Shown: positions 57,322-64,000 of the stretch, in pieces
How the letters are laid out: every line of letters begins with the position of its first letter
Position numbering within the stretch: position 1 is the first letter of the stretch
NCBI GenBank assembly: GCA_038380435.1
Contig: JAWZYU010000028.1
Location: forward strand, 20,320,201 to 20,384,200
DNA: 64,000 nucleotides
From: Ryuthela nishihirai
Lineage: Eukaryota > Arthropoda > Arachnida > Araneae > Heptathelidae
Reading direction: 5' to 3'
The notes under the pieces: model-generated
Seen by the model: the letters and a program-made list of their open reading frames with translations, nothing else
Told to the model about the DNA's origin: nothing
The model's database searches: none
Made by a program: the position numbers and the translations under genes

Positions 57322-57605
57322 CTTTGCCCTGACCACGGTCAGTAGGGGACACCGATGGGCTTGGGAAGACAGCCGTCCGTCGGATGGGACGTTAAGTGGG
57401 TGGCACCATGTGCGGAAGAGCCATACCCTGTGCACGTTAAAGAACACACTGGATGGTCTTGACGGGAGGCTTTTATCTATTTCTCATAAGCAATTCCATT
57501 GGGTTCCCTCCCTAAATCTTCGGCTTCGGGGTCATTGTGACCTGGACATTTACCCATGGTGTGCAAAAAAAATGCCGCTCAGAGGAAAAACAAACCAACC
57601 CAATT
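57322..57605 (+). mobile_element. SINE-A copy, 5'-truncated
   Basis: Starts at TTGCCCTGACCACGGTCAGT. The core is intact: GTCGGATGGGACGTTAAGTG and GTGCACGTTAAAGAACACAC. Distal part and tail (GCCGCTCAGAGGAAAAACAA) follow. The tRNA head is missing. Confidence 0.88.
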
Positions 57606-57781
57606 TGGCTAGTACCTTGAATATTTTCTTTTGAACAATAAAAATTACTATTACATTGAGTTAACGGATATTTCTGAATGAAATTTATAAGCTTCAAACA
57701 AGAGCGTAATTCCAAAAATGTCACCACCTGATAAGAAGTTATAATCAAAATAATGCAATGATTGTACAAGTGGGGTCTGTT
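57606..57781. other. No feature seen
   Basis: Short AT-rich gap. Confidence 0.35.
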
Positions 57782-57983
57782 AATGGTAGCTAAGTAGTCA
57801 CTGGAAGGAGAGCTATGCACCAATCCCCTGTGATGATGCATAGAACCGGCCAGGCCTAGCACCTAATGTCCGACCCCGTCTTCTCGTGGTGCGGACCGTT
57901 AGTAACTTTCAAAAGAGATACTCTCTTGTGGAAGTGAACGGAAGGGGAGGGCTGCCAGATTAGTGTGGCCTACTGATCTGGAC
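57782..57983 (+). mobile_element. RTE copy D, 5' leader
   Basis: About 200 bp that match RTE copy A from 21059 to about 21262 almost base for base (CCGGCCAGGCCTAGCACCTA, GTGGTGCGGACCGTTAGTAA, CTACTGATCTGGACA). After GGACA the sequence switches to Gypsy coding sequence in reverse. The rest of this copy reappears at 61763, with about 1 kb of RTE missing. Confidence 0.9.
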
Positions 57984-59591
57984 ATCCCTTCTTCACTAAA
58001 TGGACCAAAGGGGCTGTAAGATCGGCGTAGCGATCGATAAAACGCCGGTAGTAGCCGGTTAGGCCTAGGAAGGCTCGAACGTTCCGGACACTATGGGGGC
58101 GAGGAAATTCTTCAATGGCCTGGACGTTCCGTGGGTCCGGCTGGACCCCTTCTGCGGAAATCAAATGTCCCAAGTAAGTGAGGGATTCCTTCATGAATTG
58201 GCACTTCGCTGGATTCAACTATAAATTGTAGGCCCTTAGGCGGTCAAATACCCTCTGTAACCGTTCAGCGTGTTGTTCAAATGTCTGAGAGGCCACCATT
58301 ATGTCGTCGAGGTAGACGAGGACTTGCTCTTGTCGCATTCCCATCAATACGTGGTCCAGTAAATGCTGGAAAGTAGCGGGACTGTTCTTCAGTCCAAATG
58401 GTAAGTAGTTAAACTCAAATAGCCCTTTCCTGCTGATGAACGCAGTTTTCTCCACATCACGTGGGTGAACGGGAACCTGCCAATAACCGGATACCATATC
58501 CAGCAAGCTGAAATATTTGGCACGAGCCAGTTGATCAATGATTTCGTTGATGAGGGGGAGAGGGTACGAATCTGGGACTGTTTTCGCATTTAGTGCCCTG
58601 TAGTCGACGCAGAATCTGTATGTGGAGTCTTTTTTCTTCACTAAAACGATGGGTGACACAAAAGGAGAGGCGCTTTCTCTTATTATTCCTTGCTCTAACA
58701 ACTCATCCACCTGTCGGTCCAATTCGCCCTGCAGCGCGAACGGCACCCTGTATGCCCGCTGCCTCACAGGGCGGTCGTCTGTGAGGTGGATTTCGTGGTA
58801 CACGTCGTCTGTGCCGGTCAGTTCGCTGACATCTCTCGCAAAAACATCTCTATTTTTCATCAATAATATCCCCAGTTTACTCTTCTCTCGGGGCCCAAGA
58901 TGGTCCAACTGGAAATCCTCCAGGGACAGGGGCAATTTTCTTCTCTTCCAGGGGACGCTAGGGGGTTCTATTTGTTCGGCGTCGAGGGCTTCAACGTGGT
59001 GATGCACATGCTTTTATTCAGCCAGATGGGGGCCGAGGAGGTATTGGCGACCCGGATGTTGAGTCGGCCGCTACCGTCCACGCAGTTCACCGAACGGGCC
59101 ACACGCACGGAACCGGTTTTTAGCTGCTCATGTGGCTGAGCCAAGATCGTGCAGCCTCGGAGCTGGGGGGCAGAACATTCGACAAGGGCTATGCGCTCGG
59201 CTCGGGGAAGAACGCAGAGCTTCTGCACGATGTGCTCAATATATGTGGGTGTAGGGGAGGGGGGTGAAGGTTGTTCCCGGGCAGGGTAGGCGGGCAATGT
59301 GAGGGGGGTGCTCCTATGTTTCGATTCCTTGTCCTTTTTCCTTTGCAGTGTGCCTGAATGACAATCTATGATGAATCGGTGCTTTTTGAGGATATCGTGT
59401 CCCATTATCATGTCGTACCGTGGAGTGTCTATGTCAAGGGCCACTATGGGGTGCTCAAAACTAATCTCGTCGAATGTGAGGGTCACTATGTATCTGGCTA
59501 TCACTGGAAGTGGGTGGCCATCTACGGTTTTCAAATTATGTTGGGGGGGATCATTTTGTGCAGGATTCGGCTTCTCAAGCGCTGAAAACAC
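57981..59591 (-). pseudogene. Gypsy pol: protease end and reverse transcriptase
   Basis: One frame runs from 59591 to 58968 and another from 59007 to 58219. An in-frame TAG at 58219-58221 precedes the continuation to 57981. The first frame ends the aspartic protease (DTPRYDMIMGHDILKK, HRFIIDCHSG). The second is the RT: LLEQGIIRESASPFVSPIVL, FCVDYRALNAKTVPDSYPLP, LLDMVSGYWQVPVHPRD, FGLKNSPATFQHL and VLVYLDDIMVAS with catalytic YLDD near 58303. The end is YLGHLISAEGVQPDP and FLGLTGYYRRFI, before the thumb and RNase H. The last residues come from the junction with RTE. The family copies RNA into DNA in virus-like particles. Confidence 0.9.
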
Positions 59592-59670
59592 TGGTTATTC
59601 ATGACGGACACAGTGGCGCCGGTATCGACGAGGGCCGACACCTCCGTCCTCCACACGGCCAGACACAATG
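59550..59670 (-). pseudogene. Gypsy protease active-site segment
   Basis: Minus frame SALVDTGATVSVMNNQ at 59640-59595 carries the DTGA active-site motif (59615-59629). It is out of frame with the protease C-terminal part. A run of seven Gs at 59543-59549 between them is the likely place of the one-base slip. Confidence 0.85.
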
Positions 59671-59770
59671 GGTGAATTTTCATCACTGCATAGTATGGCA
59701 CACGGGGCAATGCAGACGGCTGACGCTTCGAGGGGATTCTGGGAAGTGCATCCGGGGCTTCCCTCCCGTT

Positions 59771-60220
59771 CTAGTTTAAAGGAGCAGTATGGTGGTTGGC
59801 TTGCCGTAACACTTCTCTACCCTGATCTCGAGCTTGCTGAGGTGGAGTGAAAGGGAATCCATTTTCTCTCGTCCAGCGGGTCCTCCGTGGAGTTGCTCGG
59901 TCTCGATTTTGCTGCCGGTTTTGCCCCGTTTGGTATCGCAGGTCACGTGGGCGTAGGGTCGGGGGCGACGCACACTGACGGGCGTAATGGCCCACTCCAC
60001 CGCACGCAAAGCACGTGACACCCCAGCGATCCGCCCAGGGGTGCTGCCGTTGCTGGGGCTGACTGGTATGGCTTCTCTCTTGCTGTCCCTCAATCTGGTG
60101 GAGGCGCACCCCCAAACGTACTAGATCTGCCTGGATCTGGCACAGCGGAAAGGCTGCCAACAGATCCTGCAGGTTGGGGACGGCTCCTGGGTGGGTGGCG
60201 CACTCGCGTCCTGACTCTCC
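59771..60220 (-). pseudogene. Gypsy gag remnant with zinc knuckle
   Basis: A Met-Glu-Ser-Gln start near 60220 leads, after a one-base shift, to NLQDLLAAFPLCQIQADLVR. Then comes a Gln/Arg-rich region, and CFACGGVGHYARQC, a complete C-x2-C-x4-H-x4-C zinc knuckle at about 60020-59978, then a basic tail to 59771. The 150-residue total is far shorter than a usual gag of 300 or more residues, so most of the capsid part appears to be missing or this is an internally deleted copy. Gag binds the element RNA and forms particles. Confidence 0.75.
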
Positions 60221-60743
60221 ATTGCTTTGGGGTCTTCCTCACTACGCAAATAGTGTGCTGCATGTTGTGCTGTGTGTTGGGTTTTTTTGTGCCTCCTAAG
60301 TGCAATGGAGGCGCACACAGAAATGCAACTTAACGGTAAGACACAAAATCACTCCTATCTAGAATATAATAATGTAGCAGTCCCTAGTCGAATCTCTAGT
60401 ACTCCCTTCATACACTCTACACCTGGGCATAGCTATAGTCTTATACTTATCTTAGAACTAAATCATTTATTCCAATATTACTTCACTATGTTTCACAATA
60501 AAACTTGTTTCAACAGATGATCCTGAAATTCCTAACTCAAACATGATATACAATCCTCACTAAAAACACTATCTTACTTTCTAACATACACTTCATAACC
60601 TTCCACATATCACAATATTTCACTCTTATTTTTAACATTCTTAACCTTCTTAACATTCTGCCACTGCCACATTTTAACACAATAATTATGTAATCTATAT
60701 ATATATGCTCTTCGATTTCTAGCCGCAATAACCCTCAGGTTCG
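60221..60743 (-). other. Gypsy 5' leader
   Basis: AT-rich stretch between the presumed primer site and gag. No coding feature. Confidence 0.5.
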
Positions 60744-60765
60744 AATATCCTGGTCACAGGAACCA
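60744..60765 (-). promoter_or_regulatory. Putative primer-binding site
   Basis: Just after the presumed LTR end (CGGCA on the minus strand, then AAT) lies TGGTTCCTGTGACCAGGA. A TGG start close behind an LTR is the usual tRNA primer site. The tRNA is not identified. Confidence 0.45.
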
Positions 60766-60768
60766 ATT

Positions 60769-61765
60769 TGCCGTTGAACCCCCCTTTCATATTAGGACGG
60801 TCCGACATTAATGTTTGACTCCTTTCCTGGTAATTGGCCGTGCTGCGATTGCGCTGATTACCGAAAAAGGCACTCTTTCATATTAACCCAAAATCTTTAC
60901 TTACAATAATGAAAATAGGAGAGGAGTCATGTTTTCCCAGTTACACACAATTTATTAAAAACAGCATTACTAAAATACTCTCTAACACAACTTACTCCCT
61001 TCATCGGGATACAGCTTCTTTTACTCAGCGTTTAGGCAATGTCAGCCTTTACAATGAGGAGCCAAGAAATTGCTATGGCAAAGTCCATCCATTAAGTGCG
61101 AGCTACTAGCTCCAAAGTCATGTTCCGTAGTCCGTTTCCTGGAGCACGGTGGCGGTGGCAGACAGACAATAGTATTTAAGAGGAAAAATCCAGATTTACA
61201 AATGATGGTGACCTTACCTGTCTCACGTAGCCGCTGCAGAAGCCTTGGATGGGAAGTCCGGCACTGTCGACTGGGAGCCCATCTGCCTAATCTCGGCCAG
61301 ACAAAGGAGGCTCACGCTCATTCCTCGCAGGTACTAGCATTGTTCGTCGGGCAGAAGGGGAGAGACTTTCTCGACCGGACTGCGCGACGAGAGGAGACAA
61401 CTCATCAAGACGAGAGACACGAGGCAAAAGACACACTTTTCTCTCACTGTTCAACCTTGCCGCCTTTTCCCACCGCGACCTCTAGCGGTGGTCAGCACAG
61501 AAGGCTGATGCAGGCACTCACTATCGGTTGTGGACGCTTGAGCCGAAAATCGCTCCGCCTACTCGGAACCTTTGATGTCGAGCGCGACTCTAGTCCAGAA
61601 ATTTCTACACCCGGGGCGATGGTCGCCACCGGTGTTATCCGGTGTAATGGACAAGTTCGTGGAAGCTGGGTGACCAAAACAAGTCTTTGTACTCACATTA
61701 GAAAAGCATATCCTAGGACCCCGGCCCAAGTCGTGTCCGCAGGATCAATTTCTGTGGGCACGACA
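60769..61765 (-). repeat. Presumed Gypsy 5' LTR
   Basis: Minus strand begins TGTCGTGCCCACAG at the RTE boundary and ends near CGGCA before the candidate primer site, so about 1.0 kb with TG...CA ends. There is no second LTR in the window to confirm it. A 238-codon plus frame here (61070-61786) is antisense to the element and shows no domain. Confidence 0.55.
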
Positions 61766-61823
61766 CAAACACCGCGACATACATAAGTACACATGGGTTT
61801 CACCTGATGGGCTGCATAAGAAT

Positions 61824-62419
61824 ATGATTGATTACATATTAATTAACAGCAAATGGGCTAGTTCTGTTAGGAATACCAGGGCATATAGGGCAGCTGAAAT
61901 TGGATCTGACCATTACCTTGTTAAAGGTGTGTTGCAACTTAAACTTAAAAAGTGTTGTGCTAGGGTTAAAAAATTTACTTTTAATACTGAAGCTCTGAAA
62001 GATCCAGTTATAGCCAAAGCTTGCCATGATAGGTTACTTAGTCATTATGACAGTCATGGTTTGCTTACTACTGAAGTTGAGGAAGAAGGGATCATTTTAA
62101 ACAGGCTTTTTTGGACACTAACAGTACTCTTTTAGGAAAAAAGGAGCAGAAGAGGCAAAATTATCTGAGTGATAAGGCACTTGAGCTTATTTCGGAAAGA
62201 AAGAACTGCAGGAATGCCCTTAATCAATGCCCTACTAGTCCTAATAGAAAGCATTACAGAGACCTTAAGAAACTTGTAAAGGATCAGTTAGCTGCTGATA
62301 AGAATCTGTGGCTTGATGGTTTGGCTGACAAAGCCGAGGAAGCAGTTAGACAGCACAACAGCAGAGAGCTGTACCAGATAGTTAATGTTTTGTGTGGTAG
62401 AAAACGGACAGGCATATAA
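61824..62419 (+). pseudogene. RTE copy D endonuclease end and linker
   Basis: First part 61824-62090 carries MIDYILINSK and EIGSDHYLVKGVL with the Asp-His of the AP endonuclease. After a one-base loss near 62088 (GAAGAAGGG instead of GAAGAATGGG in copy A) the frame shifts to 62111-62419, with KALELISERKNCRNALNQ and AVRQHNSRELYQIVN. Confidence 0.85.
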
Positions 62420-62422
62420 GGA

Positions 62423-63874
62423 TTGAAGGATAAACAAGGTAAGGTTATAGAAGGGGAGGATTCTGTCATGGCTAGGTGGGCTGAGCATTTCAGTGATGTT
62501 CTAAACAATGTAGTTAGTTCTACTCCCATTGTTTGCAATGATGATAGATGCATTGGTGGCTTTAATGTTGGCCCTATAACACAATATGAAATTATTTTGG
62601 CTGTTTCTAAACTTAAACTTCATAAATCCCCAGGGGTAGATGAAATTACTACGGAAATGCTTAGAGCTGGGAATGTTTCGGTTACCACTTTGATGATTGA
62701 AATTCTGAATATCTTTTATGATAAAGGCATGGTTCCTAAGGATTTTACCAGAGCTATTGTTATCCCTATTTTCAAAAAAGGTGATCGCAGTTCTTGTGAT
62801 AACTATAGGGGTATCAGCCTACTCTCTGTTCCAAGTAAAGTTCTTTCCATGATTGTGCTTAATAGAATTAAGAATCTGGTTGACAGTCAATTGCGTGATG
62901 AGCAATGTGGATTCAGAAGTGGTAGGGGATGTGTGGATCAGATATTTTCACTTAGGCAGATTCTTGAGAAATGTTTAGAGTTTCAGAAACCTTTGGTTGC
63001 TAGCTTTGTTGATTTCAAAAAGGCTTTCGACTCTGTTGATTGTCATAATTTGTGGTTGATTGTGAGATCATATGGTATACCAGACAAGTTAGTTAACATT
63101 ATGAAAGCTCTCTATAATAACACTGAGTCGTGTGTGAGAGTTGGTAAGGCTTGTAGCAATTGGTTTAGCATTACTTCTGGTGTTCGACAAGGGTGCATTT
63201 TGTCTCTGGTTATTGATTATGTTATGCGAAATTCACTTCAAGGGAAAGATTTTGGCCTTAAATGGACTGGAGATACGAAAATTTCTGATTTAGATTATGC
63301 TGATGATTTAGCCCTTTTGGCAAATGATGTTGATGAGATGAACTCTTTCATTCGAGCTGTTGATGAGACTGGTAGTAGAGTAAGTTTGGTTATAAACAGA
63401 GAGAAAACTAAAGTGATGAAAATTGGTCAGGCAGGCTGTGATTCAGTTAATCTGAATGGTTGCAGTCTTGAGCAGGTGTCACAGTTTAATTATCTTGGGA
63501 GCTATGTAACAGATAATGGTGATGTGGGGCATGAGATTAACAGACGAATAGGGATTGCTGCTGGGACTTTTAAGAACCTATGGAGAGTGTGGAGAAATAG
63601 GCGTATACACCTAAAGACTAAAATCAGACTGTATAATAGTTTGGTTCTTTCTAGGGTAAGTTATGGTAGTGAAACTTGGACACTTTGTAAACAAGATAAC
63701 AGGAAACTAGATGCTTTTGATTACAGATGCTTACGCAGTATCTTTGGCATTAGGTGGTTCAACTTTGTAACTAATGATGAGGTTAGGCAAAAGAGTCTGC
63801 AACCTCCTTTAAGTAGCATATTGTGCAGAGAGAGACTCCGTTGGTTTGGCCATGTTGCCCGTATGAATATTTAA
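62423..63874 (+). CDS. RTE reverse transcriptase, copy D
   Basis: An open stretch of 483 codons. Order: ARWAEHFSDVLNN (about 20-32), LHKSPGVDEITTEML (about 86-100), AIVIPIFKKGDRSSCDNYRG, QCGFRSGRGCVDQIFSLR, SFVDFKKAFDSVDCHNLW with the first catalytic Asp, TSGVRQGCILS, and DLDYADDLALLAN with YADD at 63296-63307. Then come LGSYVTDNGDVGHEI and RERLRWFGHVARM. Compared with copy C, five codons (around PFLFS after CILS) are missing in frame between two catalytic motifs, which may cripple it. A stop replaces a codon after RMN at 63872, and the homologous C-terminus continues beyond. The Met at 62423 is only the first in frame after a stop; the natural protein starts upstream. Reverse transcription at a nicked target is the family role. 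Confidence 0.88.
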   Translation: MKDKQGKVIEGEDSVMARWAEHFSDVLNNVVSSTPIVCNDDRCIGGFNVGPITQYEIILAVSKLKLHKSPGVDEITTEMLRAGNVSVTTLMIEILNIFYDKGMVPKDFTRAIVIPIFKKGDRSSCDNYRGISLLSVPSKVLSMIVLNRIKNLVDSQLRDEQCGFRSGRGCVDQIFSLRQILEKCLEFQKPLVASFVDFKKAFDSVDCHNLWLIVRSYGIPDKLVNIMKALYNNTESCVRVGKACSNWFSITSGVRQGCILSLVIDYVMRNSLQGKDFGLKWTGDTKISDLDYADDLALLANDVDEMNSFIRAVDETGSRVSLVINREKTKVMKIGQAGCDSVNLNGCSLEQVSQFNYLGSYVTDNGDVGHEINRRIGIAAGTFKNLWRVWRNRRIHLKTKIRLYNSLVLSRVSYGSETWTLCKQDNRKLDAFDYRCLRSIFGIRWFNFVTNDEVRQKSLQPPLSSILCRERLRWFGHVARMNI

Positions 63875-64000
63875 AGTTTGGCGAATAGGGTTATGAACAG
63901 TGTGCCTAAAGGCCTCAGAAAGAAGGGGAGACCTAGGATGCGGTGGGCAGACAATGTCAAACAGGACCTTGTTAGAATTGGGTGCAGTGGCCAGATGCAG

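Larger units (their letters stand above)
57981..61765 (-). mobile_element. Gypsy-type LTR retrotransposon, 3'-truncated
   Basis: Minus-strand order: probable LTR (61765-60769), primer-binding site and leader, gag remnant, protease, reverse transcriptase. The element stops at about 57981, before RNase H, integrase and the second LTR. The 5' end (TGTCGTG...) meets RTE sequence at 61763-61766, so it lies within RTE copy D. Several frameshifts and a stop break the reading frame, and it is not autonomous. Confidence 0.88.
61763..64000 (+). mobile_element. RTE copy D, main part, runs off window
   Basis: Resumes at ACAAACACCGCGACATACAT, which corresponds to about 22293 in copy A. It covers the endonuclease end (IDYILIN, IGSDHYLV), the linker, the reverse transcriptase and most of the C-terminal region. 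A one-base loss near 62088 and a C-to-T stop at 62417-62419 (in RKRTGI) separate the frames. After the stop at 63872 it continues in homologous frame to GRPRMRWADNVKQD and the window edge. Confidence 0.93.

Noticed and set aside
61070..61786. 238-codon plus frame
   Set aside because: It lies antisense within the presumed Gypsy LTR and crosses into RTE sequence. No domain.

Overview
The window looks like transposon-dense, AT-rich non-coding DNA from an animal nuclear genome. I found no host protein-coding gene, no functional tRNA or rRNA gene, no CRISPR array and no bacterial-style operon. The mix is an RTE-type non-LTR retrotransposon, a Gypsy-type LTR retrotransposon, Tc1, pogo/Tigger, hAT and piggyBac DNA transposons, and several tRNA-derived SINEs. 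This points to an invertebrate. The Tc1 relic is of a type common in arthropods, and the main SINE (called SINE-A here) carries a core that resembles, from memory, the Meta-domain of MetaSINEs. I cannot name the species.

Layout. 1-17 kb: AT-rich DNA with two TTAA-bounded MITE-like pieces, SINE-A copies, an inverted SINE pair at 3.6-4.06 kb, a decayed piggyBac transposase (4.1-5.3 kb, minus), a decayed pogo-type transposase (8.0-9.05 kb, minus), and two pairs of hAT-like MITEs with partners elsewhere in the window. 17.7-23.1 kb: a nest of an RTE copy (minus), a hAT 5' half with a broken transposase, and a second RTE copy (plus) that stops at a TTAA site. 24.2-25.2 kb: a Tc1 transposase pseudogene. 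25.9-32.4 kb: several rearranged SINE-A copies, a fold-back structure of about 1.3 kb carrying a Tc1/mariner MITE, and a SINE split by a minisatellite and a hairpin. 34.5-41.04 kb: two abutting satellite arrays with units of about 231 and 369 bp. 44.3-45.9 kb: a SINE-B copy joined to a 5'-truncated RTE. 46.3-52.3 kb: a 32-bp minisatellite, a pyrimidine-strand minisatellite of about 1.9 kb, then 41-bp and 49-bp minisatellites. 55.3-56.6 kb: a Tigger-like pseudogene. 57.8-64 kb: an RTE copy interrupted by a truncated Gypsy element; the RTE runs off the window end.

How it works together: nothing here is a pathway. The RTE copies are very similar to each other, which suggests recent activity, but every copy visible here is broken. 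The SINEs lack proteins and would depend on a LINE in trans. Their 3' tails do not resemble the RTE tail seen here, so the partner LINE is probably not this one. The strongest observations are the Gypsy/RTE/deletion junction, the two-satellite boundary, the SINE copies remodelled by hairpins and internal repeats, and relics recognisable only by joining short conserved blocks across frames.
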